From NCBI RefSeq assembly GCF_036417845.1, contig NC_089981.1:39438668-39502667 (forward strand): a stretch of DNA of 64,000 bases, in the 5' to 3' direction. This stretch comes from Apteryx mantelli (lineage: Eukaryota > Chordata > Aves > Apterygiformes > Apterygidae). The notes beneath the pieces are model-generated. The model did no database searches and had not been told where the DNA came from. It was given only the letters and a program-made list of their open reading frames with translations. This document shows, one piece after another, positions 11,511 through 23,400 of the stretch. A program made the translations under genes and the position numbers. Within the stretch, counting starts at the first letter, position 1, and every line of letters starts with the position of its first letter.

Positions 11511-12429
11511 TTACTTCCCTCAACAGAATCTGTGGTTGATTTACTTTTGCCTCCTGCTGAACAAGGCTCATAAAGACAAAACATTATTCAGTGCTAGTAT
11601 TTGTGGTGCCTACATTTCCTGCACAGGGACAAAAGGACTAGTACTATTTTTAGTGAGGGATTTTCTTTCCATTGTCCCTTTCTCTGTGAGGCTATGTTTT
11701 CCAGTGCTATTTAGCGCAGCTTTTTGTATTCATTGACAGACTGAGGGATGAGTGTTGGTTTCAATTAACTTTTATTAATATAGATCATACTATAGACAAA
11801 TTCTTGGAGTGTTACTAAGATAAAATCCTGTATTATTGTTTGCATTAATATTCAGTGCTTGGAATAAAATGCCGTGAATAAATTGGCTAGACTTTTCTGT
11901 ATATTTTTCAATAAGACTATTTTATGTAAAACTGCATTGTTTCTAGGAGTGATGTCATTGAAACAAACAGCTAAATGTGCCTGTTTCCAAAGAAACATCC
12001 CCTCTTGAACTTGGTGAATGTTTTCACCTTTGTTTTGGAACTCTGCTCATTTGAGGTCCCAGGATTCCCTCTTGCACTATTGTAAGTCAGTCTCGGGTTG
12101 TTCCTACCTTTATTTCATCTTTAGTATATCCTAGCTTTATTTCCCCTATAGCTGATGGATAATATTGAACTATTTCAGGTCACTCTCATTTAGAGAAGTC
12201 TGAGAATAGTAAGACTAACTTTGCTGCCCTCAATAATCAGTAATGTTTGTTGCCTAAAATGCAGTTGATGAAGATTTAAGTCTCTGCACAGATACAAAAA
12301 TAAAATCTCAATGACTGTGGCCTAGATTTTCTGTTAGTACTTGCTATGGGGTAGAAAAGTCAAGACCATGGCTAAAGTCTAATGATTAATATGATAGGTG
12401 GGGGAGAAAGAGGGATAAGGACCTCTATA
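11511..12429. other. Intergenic, no gene seen
   Basis: AT-rich noncoding sequence between two MIR fragments; nothing recognisable. Confidence 0.6.
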
Positions 12430-12540
12430 ATCTTGGCTATGTTCTGCCACTGATCTAGCATACGGTATTCAAAAAGTCACTGCTCCTTTTGATTCCTCAA
12501 TTTACCTATTTGCAAAATGGAAGGATTCTTCCTCCTTCAC
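12430..12540 (+). repeat. MIR SINE fragment
   Basis: TTGGCTATGTTCTGCCACTG, then GATTCCTCAATTTACCTATT and TGCAAAATGGAAGGATTC follow the MIR order (CTGGCTCTGCCACTG ... CCTCAGTTTCCCCATCTG ... AAAATGGGGA). Diverged, sense orientation. Confidence 0.65.
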
Positions 12541-13723
12541 ACCACAAGCTGAACTGGTGCTTTGGCATGCGAGATCTTTGGCTGATGTTCTAAAGAAATG
12601 TAAAGTTGTTTTCTCTTTGGGTTTTTTGGACACAATTTTGGTACTCCAAAACAAGTTGGGAGGCTCAGGAGCAATTCTATTTGTCCATCTCTGGTCTCTA
12701 TTAAAGAATACAGAATACTTGAGAAATATTAATCAACTGCTGATTAAATACTGCTGAGGACATCTGACATCACTGGAGAGTCAATGCTGTATCAATAGCA
12801 AATCATTTTGCTGTCACATTGCAGCAGGGGTGCATTGCAGGGGTGAAAGGCAACACATAATACAGGGAAAAATATATTTTTTGCTTTTTCATGGACATGG
12901 AAAACTCTTTTAGCCAATAAGTTATGTTACGTGTTCTTTCTCCACAAGTGCTGTTTTTTTCATGTCCAAGACTACGTCTTTCTCCTAGTTGTAGTAGGAA
13001 CTCCCCAGCTAGCATTCTTTTTAACTTGCCTGGGGATGGAAGTGGTGATAGCAAGGACAGGGAGTTTTCCTTGAGTGAAGACCACAGGCACTAACCTTAA
13101 TGTCTCTGGAGGCTCTCAGTAAGGCATGATTTAAAGGACTTAAAGACTCCTGACTAAGGATGCGCTTCTCTTTTTTGGGGTTAACATTTCCTTTGAACTG
13201 GAAAAAAACAAACCAGAACAATAAAAACCACACTTAGGGTGAGGTTTGCCCTGGGATTATGAAGTTCAGACTTTCAGATAACAAGCCTGGTGCATAAAGA
13301 AGTTTGAGTAGTTATAAGTTTTTGTTTCATTTTGCCTTATTTTCTTGAACAAGCAACACAGATGAAAAAAGTCTATGTTTATAGCTGAGAGAAATCTTCT
13401 ACCGCAGGTCACACCACAGATGATGAAAAGTAAGTTGCAGGCAGATGAAGGGATATTTCACTGCAGACATGTGAAAGGTTCTTCCCCTCCCTGTTTCCGC
13501 TCTCTTCTTTCATTGATTTCTCCTGCTCCCATCAAGCCCTCACTGCCTTGCACGCAAGCAGGATCCAATTACTGGCTTTTTTTTCATAAGGCTACTGCTC
13601 TACAGTATCGTTCTTTCAAGTAATTTGCACCTTTTCTGTCTTTTCTGTGGTAAGGACTCTCTCTTGTGCTCATGCATGTGAGTCACCCCATGTATAGTTT
13701 TTATTTCAGTATTAGATGTCTCA
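12541..13723. other. Intergenic, no gene seen
   Basis: AT-rich noncoding sequence. Short ORFs on both strands show no recognisable domain. Confidence 0.6.
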
Positions 13724-13795
13724 TCCAAAGCCCATACACGTCAGAGGAAAGGCACCTATTAACCTAAATGGGCTTGGAGTCTGACCCCGAAATAC
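13724..13795. repeat. Amniote fold-back repeat
   Basis: TCATCCAAAGCCCATACACG on the left faces CTAAATGGGCTTGGAGTCTG on the right: imperfect inverted arms of a small non-autonomous element seen widely in sauropsid genomes. No coding capacity. Confidence 0.55.
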
Positions 13796-13901
13796 TTTTC
13801 TTTTAGGAAGTAACCAGTGACTGGAAATACAACTCCCTCAGGCAAAATTTTAGAGGTAGACATATACCAACCAGAACCTCTGTAGTTCAGGCTCCCTATT
13901 T

Positions 13902-14060
13902 ATGTTTATATAACATATGTATATGTGTATATATATAGTATGCATATGTATGTGTATATATGTGTATATATATTTATACATTTAGATGTCTGTGTATGTA
14001 ATGTGCATATAATTATACATTTGTGCATGTGTGTATGTATTTGTAAATACATAAACAGAA
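13902..14060. repeat. TA/TG-rich microsatellite region
   Basis: Long alternating TATATG/TGTATA tract with interruptions. It explains the cysteine- and isoleucine-rich ORF across it, which is not a gene. Confidence 0.85.
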
Positions 14061-14429
14061 ACACATACAGACCTATAAGATTCGTACATTCATACTTTGC
14101 TGCTTTTCAAGCTGTTTCCAAAACAAAGGTAGCTTTTCAAGATTACCACTGGCTGTAGTTGATACACTATTTCATATTATTTGAGTGAGCCACCAAGTAG
14201 CTGCAGTAACCTTGGCATTAGCTTGTAATATACCAGAAAGTCTAACAGCACTCCAGGAGTACCTTAGTCTTGCTGTTCCTCTATGTGAAGTTGTCATTTC
14301 TGGTTTTATTTACTTGTGGGGCTTTAGCATGTGATAGCACAAATTTCCCAAATTAAATGTAATAGAGGGTAATTCTGCAGAGTTATTCTGGAGTCACCTA
14401 GTTCACATAACCATTCTGGTGCCACCAAG

Positions 14430-14568
14430 GAGGCAGACTGGTCTAATGGGCAGCACACAGCAGACAGGAGAACTGAATTTCATTTCCTGCTCTGCCTTTG
14501 AGTAGAGAACTCACTTGGGCAAGACTCTCTCTGTGCCTCAGCTTCTCCATCTATAACATGGGAACAGT
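14430..14568 (+). repeat. MIR SINE, nearly full core
   Basis: Contains CAGACAGGAGAACTGAATTT, CTGCTCTGCC, CACTTGGGCAAGACTCTCTC, TGTGCCTCAGCTTCTCCATC and a TATAACATGGGA end, in the order of sauropsid MIR elements. Sense orientation. One of the best-preserved MIR copies here. Confidence 0.82.
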
Positions 14569-17500
14569 GTAGCTCAGGAACAGGTGGATGTCTTGCTTCT
14601 GCGGTTCAGGGTTGGGAGCAGTCACCTCTTTCCTGGATGTCTGCTCCTCCTTTTCCAACCTCAGAACTTCAACCAGACAAATTTCAGTATTTGTTCAGGG
14701 TGTATCGTAGATGAACGACGGTAACAGTGAGAGACCTACTGCTCAGGTGCTACCTCGTCACAGTGCACATGCAGAGTAGGTCAGATATTCCCCAAAAATG
14801 CATAGTCTGGGGACTGTATGGTGCATACTTTGTGTGCCAGTACCACGGATCTTTGGGGAAAACTGTATGGAAGAAAAACAGCTCTATTCATTATTGTTCC
14901 ACCAGCTCAAATGAAAATTGCACCACAGAGGATCCAGGTTCATCTCTTCATCTCAGAAGCTGGAGTTCAGCTTCAGATCTCATCACTCACTTTCCACATT
15001 CCCTATAGAAATTCAACATATGTGTTTCATCCTGTGAATCTGTCAGAGCTTTATGCATAGACCAGTGTAGTGGAGATTTTATATTCACTACTTCACACTA
15101 TTTCACTGGTCCACCTTCAACAGATCTACTAACACTCAACAGAAATTTCCTCACTTGGGAATGTCTGATACATCCTTTAAGTTGTTTTTTTTCTACTTAA
15201 CAAGGCTTTGTCACAGGCATACCAGCCATCTAATTATTAACCTTGACCTTGGGAAAAAAAAACAGAGTAAGTTTAATAACAATCCCAGTGAGCTGAGGCA
15301 GCTTTGCAATTATGTTGCATAATGTAGTCATGAGAAGAGGGTTACCAGGGAGATAATGGTAAACATCAGCCTTAATTCTGTCTGCAAAATAATTGGAGTG
15401 ATCTCCCGTTGTGGCTGGGGTAGAGAAGAAAATTGGATGGGTAAATTTCCAGTTACCACAGATGTTAGCAAAACAGGCTGCACTTCACCATTGACCAAAT
15501 TATTTGCTGCCTCTAAGTGCTGTGGGTATGAATTGTCCAGCTTCCTCTCCATGCACACAAGTCTGCAAGTGAGTATTATTTAAGTGGAAAACTGAGCATT
15601 GGTTGCAGCATGACTGGTGTTTCTTTCCATCTTACATCTTCTGTTTACAGTGGCCCTATCGAACTGCTCTGTTTGTCAGAGTATTTATCACACCTGACAC
15701 ATGTTTAAAGACTGTAGCCCTTATAGCCCTTGTGGCCTTGTCCATGCAGGTTAAAATCATCCTAGTATAACTCTTTTGCCTTCATGAGGTTGCAGAGAAT
15801 GACCAACAGGGGAATCTGCTCCTGGCGGTTCCCTGTCACTCTGCCTCCACGCTCTTGGTAGCTATGAAGCACCTGGCTCATCTCTGGAGCACCTCCACAG
15901 CTCTTAGCAGTGCCACCTCTCTGCTCATGCAGGATGTTGACACATGTGCATAGCAAAGTAGGAGAGCTAGGATGCTGAGAGGCTTGCTGACAGGGTGTTC
16001 AGTGCTTTCCCACCCTGGCTGGTTGCCATCAGTTGCTGATATTTGCCTCTTTGCTGTTGCTGACAGAAGCTCTGTGTGGACTTCATGTCAGTGCAAGCTC
16101 TGGCTTGCTGGGGGATGCAGGAAGCACCATCAGGCTGGTGTTGCCCAGAAGAACAACAGACATTTTGCTCTTGAGCACACTCTTCCCTAGAGCTTTCCCA
16201 TCTAGTTTCTTAGCCCCTTTTGGGCCCTGTAGATTCCTTTACTGATGTCACCCGCTTAAATTAGCATTATGAAGCTGCAGCTTCTCTTCCTGATCAGCAG
16301 CAACAACAGCAATCTCTGACAAAATCTGGGCATATTTGCCTGCCTTTTGTGCTCCATCTAGAGACTCCACCTGGAACAGGCCGCCTCTGTTGTCCCATCT
16401 TTGTTACAGCTCTGTCTGCAGATATGCTAGGCAGTAAGTTCTTCAACCTTTAATTATATTTAAATCAGGCATTTCATTCCACAACCTTAGGGTCTGAGCA
16501 TTTTCAGATTAAACTGTGGTTTCAATTCCCCATTCTGTTCACTCAGTTCTAGAGCTAACTAAGCACATATACACATACATATAATAGCTAAGTGCATATC
16601 AGCATACATATCAGCCTCAACTGACTCAGAACTGTAACTCAGAAAAATGAGTTCCATCAAGGTCCCAAAGTGGATTTATCAGGCATCTCCTGTTAATAAT
16701 TAGGTGAAAGTAGTACTAGAAAGTTGCCTGTCTTTTCCAGCGTGAAGTTTCTGCCAGCTCTGTCACTGCTTCAAAGTGTCCATGGAGAAGCCATGGCCAA
16801 TGCCATAGAGTGGTGGCTGTAGATTGCTAGATGCTAGGAGGGCAGCACGCAGCATTGGGAGTACTGGTGGCACATGAGAGAACTGGAGAACCAGTGCACA
16901 AAGGCATGGTATGCATACTCTTTCCAATGTTTGCAGTTCATGTCTCCCATCTTCTAGTCAATTTATGAGCTGAAGTCCTGTTGCCAGGACAGGGAGTTCC
17001 TTTTTTTGCAGAGCAACCAGCCACCTGGCTCTGAGTGTTACTGACTCCAGGCAAACTTGTTCTCTGCTGTGGCTTTCCACCAGCTCCTAGTAACCTTAGC
17101 AGTATCAAACTCTCTCCTGGCTGTGAAACACAAGCCCTATTAGGCTAGGACTGCATCCAGCATTGTAGTACTGCTGTACTCTCCCTCTGCATTTCTCAAT
17201 AGATCTTTCTTTATGTCAGCCGCACTTGTTGGCACAAACACATCTTTTATAGCCGCTTTCTCCTGGCCCCCTCTACTACCCAATTAGAAGGCTGTCAGCA
17301 GCAAGGCCATCACTCCTTCCGCAGCTTCTGACAAGTCTGGACACTGCTATACTGCTGCAGAAGATTAAAGGAGTCTTTCCTTTGTATTACCCAGTGGTTG
17401 TGTGCTAGCCAGAAACTAATTCCCCTTCCCGATGAATGTGTATGTGGAACAACTAACAGGCTCTGTAAGCCTGTCTTCATTCCTTATTAAAAGAAGCACA

Positions 17501-18227
17501 CTCACTAGAACAGAGCTGTCTGATACACATTTCTCTGCTGTTTCCCTTTTACCAAGCCTCAAGAGAACTGCAGTTCCTGAGAATTAGACTTCAGGGGGTG
17601 GAAGTGCTTTCTAGTAGTTATGACAGGACTGAGCATCAGGAATCCTAGATTCTTTTTAATGATTCATTTAAAAGTGATGGTGATTGCATTCCCTCTTCAG
17701 TGATTGCTTTTTATGCTGCATATTCTCTGAAACTGAGAAACAAATGGGTGTGTAATTCTTTAACCTCTAGATCACTGGTTCAAATCTGCTGTGGACTGGT
17801 GGTAACAGAAAGTCATTGTACTCTGAAGGTTCTTTGGCAGCCTGTGTGAAATGAGTTGGCGAATGACAATCCCGTACATTAACTTTACCACCAAGCATAA
17901 AGATTACTGGGTAGTACAAAAGAAATGTTGCTTTAATCTCCTGCAGCAGTACAAAGGTGCTCAGATGTGTCAGGCACTGCCGAAGGAGTGATGGTCTGAG
18001 GACCCAGATCTCAGCAGCATTCTGGGGTGTATCTGAGCCTGAGGTTGGCCCATTAACTTCCAAATTCTGGCTGCATTATGCAGTAAACCTGACTGATGGA
18101 ATATGCAGAGCTGAAACACAATTAAATTAATTTATTATCTCTAAATTCTGTCTAAGTCCCAAAGAAACAAAACAAGCATGTATGGACTGTTTAAAGCTTG
18201 TAAATTCTCTTAGTGTCAAATATTGCA
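14569..18227. other. Intergenic, no gene seen
   Basis: About 3.6 kb of noncoding sequence; short pyrimidine-rich runs, no recognised repeat longer than a few tens of bases and no supported gene. Confidence 0.55.
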
Positions 18228-18322
18228 CTGGCTTACACTGGTGTAAATCTAGAATAATTCCACTGACATATAGAAAATGTAAGGTCAGTAGAGTTGACTA
18301 GATTTACACTAGCATCATTGAG
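18228..18322. repeat. Amniote fold-back repeat
   Basis: TTACACTGGTGTAAATCTAG at the left and GACTAGATTTACACTAGCAT at the right form imperfect inverted arms about 90 bp long with a decayed CCATTGACTTCAATGG-type centre. Confidence 0.65.
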
Positions 18323-18443
18323 AACTTTTTTTTAGCCATAAAGAATGAAAGAGAACTGTTCTTTGAATTCTTGACCCCACTATGAAAATGAAATACTGGA
18401 TCTGGATAATCTTTGAAAGTGATAGAAATGTTTCTGTCTTAGA

Positions 18444-18462
18444 TCTCTCTCTCTCTCTCTCT
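18444..18462. repeat. (TC)n microsatellite
   Basis: Uninterrupted TC dinucleotide run of about 19 bases. Confidence 0.9.
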
Positions 18463-19994
18463 GTTAATCAAAACAAGCCACCATAATCAGCTCTGATTCT
18501 AGGTCTATCTGTAAGGAACAAAGTGAACTTAGAAAATTAAATCATTTAACACATTATTTCCTTCCTCATTTCTGTGCCGATTGAGCTTATTTCACAATTT
18601 CTCCTCCTTCTGCAGCTGGGTTATTCTGCAGTCTGAAAGGGCTGTTAGTGCTGTGGCAGGGCGGTAGCTTTACAGGAAGATACCAAATGTTCCTGTTTAC
18701 TAGAGAGTTCACTACTTTTAAGATACCACTTTAGAATCAGAGATTTCTTCATTGTCTTTTTGACATCTGACTTCCTATTTCCTTTACTACCTGCTGAGTA
18801 GGAAACTTGGGACAGATCTAAATGGGGAATAGTTTGCCTATGCTATTAAATTGTACTAGCAAAATACTTGTTTTGTAGCCACAGCTTAAGCCATAAGCTT
18901 CTGCTGGAAGAGTTTATTCTGGCCTTACTCAGGTGAAACATGCTATGTTGGCAAAAGTACAATTTTGCTAGTATAAACTATTCTGTGCTAGGAGCCTTTG
19001 CCAACACTGTTATGTTGATCAGGCATCTTTTCTTCTCGCACCGCTGCCTGACACAGCTGTGCCAGCCAAAGTTTGTAATGTAGACTTGTCCAGACTAGAG
19101 TGTGACCAGCCTTCACCTGAGTGAGACTGATAGCAATAGATAAATAGAAGTGTCACAAAACTCTAATCCTCTTCCCCTCCGCGAAGTACTGTAGAAATTA
19201 CATACTTTTAACTTGCTAGTGTATGTTTGGTAGAAAGGCTGAATTATGATCATTTTAAGATAATACAAAATCACTAGAATGTTAAAGTAACATTGTCTAC
19301 ATTGAACTGATAAACCTTATTTTATAGATTTAAGGTGCGCAGTTTCAATCTAGGAAGATTTTTATTAGTAACATTGGTTCAGGGAATTTTCTAAAGATAT
19401 TTTGGTTATTTTACATAATAGGAAATGTAATAGTTAAATACCCAATAGCTTGGACAGAGGAAAAATATTTCCAAGTTGGGATGACTCCCCTAGTATTTCA
19501 ACTGTGATTATGAATAATATGATAGTTTGTGGTCTCAGCGTATTTCTCTTTCTTTTCTTCCCACCACCCTGTGGGTATTGTACAGTTAATGGAAGTGTCA
19601 GTTGCTATATAGCCATGGAAAACATGTCATTTTAATTCAGAACCTGGGATCAGTTTTGCTTTCTTAGGAGACTGTCTGGTGAGATTCTATAGGTGCATTC
19701 TGTGCTGTTGGCTTTCTGTGACTGGGTCTCTTTTTTCTTATTCTCTTTACCCCTCTTTTTAACCCTTCTCTGTTTTTAAGAATTTACCAAATTACCGAGT
19801 GTGAATTTCTGGACGGACAAAAATTACTCTTCTCAGGAAAGGGGCACACTGCATTTTTCTAATTGCTTCTATTTCAAATAGATTTCCCGTTAATTACGCC
19901 TACAGGAAATAAATGCAAATCTGTTATGCATCAGTTTCTTGACTAAAGTTCTTTGCCTTCCACAGCTAATAATAGGTGATGATTTCAATTGACA
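18463..19994. other. Intergenic, no gene seen
   Basis: AT-rich noncoding sequence leading up to the GC-rich spot at 20 kb. Nothing recognisable. Confidence 0.55.
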
Positions 19995-20000
19995 ACTTAC

Positions 20001-20230
20001 TTCCTCCCTAGTGTCATTTATGGAAAGTGTCAAGGAGAAAACTGTCAGGGACAGCAACATGCTTGCGAATGCAGCTGGCCTGGCTTGACTTCCTGCCCGG
20101 CCGGCTTCCTGCAGACCCCCAGGCGCACGGGGCGCACTGATAGGCTGCCTCTGTGCAGATGGCTTCCTGCGATAGCTCTTCCTGGGCACCGCAGCTCGCT
20201 GGGTACAGGCTAATGCAACAGCAGTGGAGG
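20001..20230 (-). other. Candidate distal 5'UTR exon of LMO2 (low confidence)
   Basis: On the minus strand a donor-like GGAA|GTAAGT lies with GT at 20000-19999, just downstream of the GC-rich cluster. The LMO2 exon at 7776 has an acceptor that needs an upstream donor in this interval, and this is the most promoter-like spot that I see. The 5' end is a guess. No LMO2-like or other recognised protein is encoded. Other undetected donors could serve equally well. Confidence 0.25.
20055..20215 (-). promoter_or_regulatory. Candidate LMO2 distal promoter or -12.5 kb enhancer (E-box/ETS/GATA cluster)
   Basis: A small GC- and CpG-richer spot in AT-rich surroundings. Seen directly: E-box CAGCTG near 20072; four TTCCTG/ETS cores (near 20090, 20106, 20165, 20180); TGATAG at 20138-20143; and CAGATG at 20156-20161 followed after exactly nine bases by GATAG at 20171-20175. 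Known: complexes of TAL1/E-protein, LMO2, LDB1 and GATA1 bind an E-box and a GATA motif about nine bases apart, and mammalian LMO2 has several upstream haematopoietic enhancers bound by ETS, GATA and TAL1 factors. Inferred: this is an LMO2 control element, possibly autoregulated. The second GATA is CGATAG, not the preferred WGATAR, which weakens the case. Confidence 0.4.
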
Positions 20231-20407
20231 TCTGATGTCTGCAAGACATGTTGCATGTTAAGTCTTAAGCTGCGGTGCAGGCATTCACACTTGGACCTTT
20301 CTGTCGGAACTTATTAGAAAATGAGTGAAATGTTTGCTGTGCACTTCTCCAATTTCTCCCAACATAGAAGTTCAAAGGGGTTAATAATTTACACCTCACA
20401 ATTTTCT

Positions 20408-20490
20408 GTGTTACAGATGCAAAAACACAGTATACAGAGCAGATACAAAGCAGTAAACTGAGGTATGGAGCAACTTAATAATTTGCTCCA
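20408..20490 (-). repeat. Possible MIR SINE fragment (antisense)
   Basis: TTACAGATGC...GTAAACTGAGGTATGGAGC...TTAATAATTTGCTCC follows the antisense MIR pattern (TTTTACAGATGAGGAAACTGAGGCACAGAG...AAGTGACTTGCTC). Highly diverged. Confidence 0.45.
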
Positions 20491-23400
20491 TATCTTCCCT
20501 CCTTGTGTTCCTGGTGCTTTGCAAGCCAAATGAAAAGCAGCGTGGGACCACTTCTTGTATGCTACTGTAACATAAGCGTCATGATCAGACAAAAGGCAAT
20601 CCTACACTGCGTGAAAATGTTCTCTTGCAACAATACAAGTCATACAAGCTATTCCTTTGATGCCACTCTGGGATTGGCTGGAAGTGAGAGAGATGCGTCT
20701 GTATCACCAAATAGAAAAATGATTAAAATTCTACTGAGGGTAAGTCTGGACCCCAAGGCAACCCTGAATGCAGCAGAGATTGTAAAATCAGCTTTCCATA
20801 CCATGCAGTTCATGCTGTGCTTCTCAGGAGATGCAGATATCTTCAGTGCTTCTGTCATTTCTTCCATACGCTCTTCCCAGGACCCTGGCTTCCCCAACCA
20901 CTTCCCAGCGTGTGGAAATCTGGGTTCTAGATGCCATTGATGAGGCAGGAGTACAGCAATACCTGATTTTTTTTCCCTCTAGATTCAGGAAAGGTACATG
21001 CTTGCCGCTGTGGCCAAAAGAGGGTGAACAGGTGGAAAGACATTGACGGGGTGTGGAAACTTGCTTAATAACTGACCACAGAGAGTTAGGGCTACAAGTC
21101 TTTTGTTGACATTGCATTTTTACATTATTAGTCTTCACACAAAAATGCTATTTGCTGAAATAAAATTTAAATGTAGAAGAGGCAATTCTGTTTCTGCTTT
21201 GGAGCAGAAATCCTACTAGAAGTCTGATCATTTATTTCCAAGCTGCAGTGACCTGACTAGATTTCAGATTCCCAGGCAACTTTTGGCCTCAGCTACAGTG
21301 AAGTGGGAGAGGTTGAGTGCACATCACAGAAGAATGTGGCAGCACAGAGGGATGTAGAGGATTCAGCCCACAATGAGATCTTGCAGAGGAATGATTTCAG
21401 TAAGGATAATCAACCTCAGATGAGAACAGGAACAGATAAGCCCTGCAAAAATCCGACACTGCTGAAACTTAATTGCAGTTCTTTGCATTTGTATCCAAAA
21501 CGTCAGGCCCTAGCAGTACTGGGGGGAGAAAAGGATTATCTCTACAAATAAATACTGCTCAATACAGTGTTTTGACTTCCTTGTCCAGAGTAATTCCTCT
21601 CCTGTTTAGAGTTATGTGAAGGTTCTTAAATATACTTTTGAGATATGAATAAGTAGGCAGGTTCCAAAGAAGTACTTTTTACATAGTACTGTGCAGAAGC
21701 AATGAACTACTGCTATTGTCTAAAGCGCTTTCTATGGGGAGCTTTGGGGCTGAGTATAGATATGTAGCTGGAGCTCTTCCTCATTTACGGTGCAGATGAG
21801 AGGCAAGCCCAAGGCTACAGGTCCTGTCAGTGGCTTTTAGTACTGAGGAACAAGACTCCCCCACACCCCAACCAGCAAGTGAAAGCTGCTAAGGAGTATT
21901 TTTAATTGTTGCTGAGTGGATGGGCTCTGTTGCTAACTAAAACTGTCTGAATTCTTAGATCACTCAGAACTAGGTCCATATCTTGCAAATCTTTCCTTTT
22001 TAAAGAAACCATTGGCACACGTACTTACTTATTACAGCAAAACTGGAGAAAAGGGAGAGCATCTGACAATTTCCTACCAAAATTAGCAGTGGCAGTCAGT
22101 TTATGACAAGGAGATTTTGCCAGTATATATCCCACAGAACCACTATTTACCAAGACTATTTCAGCTTTAATGTACTTTAGGGGTTATCAAATCACTTTCC
22201 AGTCACCTCGGGTGAAATTCATTCCATCTTCAGACAGTCCTGGTTTATTCCCATAAACTCAGTAGTAGCTGCTGCCTTCATGTCTCTTGGGCAAGTAATA
22301 AAACCCCTTGCTCCACACAAACGCTTTGTGCCTACTACCATGCTTCTGCTATGGCTTAAAGGGAAATCCTGGTTTGGAAAGACTTCCCAAACAGCTATTC
22401 TTTCAGTGTTCGCCTGCTTAACGGGTCTGAAGGATTCAAGTGACAGGGTTTTGCCCTCAGTATGAAGGCTGATTTCACACTTTATGAGTTTAAAGTGAGT
22501 TTAATTGTGCTCTGTTGCACCTTTGGTAACTCTAATATGCAATTCATCCCAATTCTCCTTGTGCAAATGCCAATGTTTCATTAATATAAGGACAACTGTT
22601 GTACTGAGCAATGGAAATATTTGAAAGTTTGAGAATTTTTCTCAGCTTGAATTGGAACAGAAAGCCTAAATGTCAGAAAGCTTTTAAACACACACACACA
22701 AAAAGGTTTTGGCATATTGAAGCAATTTGTTTGAAATAATTTTGAAGCATTTAATTTTAATCATAACTTTTAAAACATGTTTTGCTATAAATGAGGTTCT
22801 GTTTAGAAAATATTGAAACAAGACATATGGATAGTTTTAGGTTTTTGAATAGGAAATTCCTATAAGCTGACCCTATATATTTTTAAGTTTTAATTTTGAT
22901 GATTTGGCATTTTTGGGGGAAGATTTTTTTAGCAAAGTACCTTTTCCTGTCTCTAAAATAGAGATACATTAATTGCAGCACAGTTGTTCCCGATTCACTA
23001 CAGTGGAAGAAGAGCTGTGGTAGAGCTCAGTATTTATTATTGCATCAGGTGTGTGACCTGTCTAGGAACAAACACACAGAATCCTGGCCATATTTGTTTG
23101 CCTGTACCAGGCATAATGCCTCTGGTTCTGAATTACTTTCTTTCTGTGCTCATACAGAAATAGAGAATTAGAGCACTCTTTATGCCTTCCATATTCTTAG
23201 GCACCTGAGGACTTAATCAAGGCCTGACTGTAAATTAGAAAAGTCATCATCACGGACCAGAAATCACTGTTTTCCACCCAGACTTTATTCTCCTCTCTAG
23301 CCACTTCATCTCTGTCCTGCATCTGATATATTCTCCTGAAATATTCATCTCGCATAGAGCCCATATACGATTCTTTCTAAGCCCGAAGGGATCTATAGGA

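Noticed and set aside
11119..11571. 150-aa and 101-aa minus-strand ORFs near 11.1-11.5 kb
   Set aside because: They translate the CR1 3' untranslated region and an adjacent MIR fragment.
19890..20249. 119-aa minus-strand ORF across the 20-kb GC-rich element
   Set aside because: No LMO2-like extension or domain is seen. The spot looks regulatory; at most it is a 5'UTR exon.
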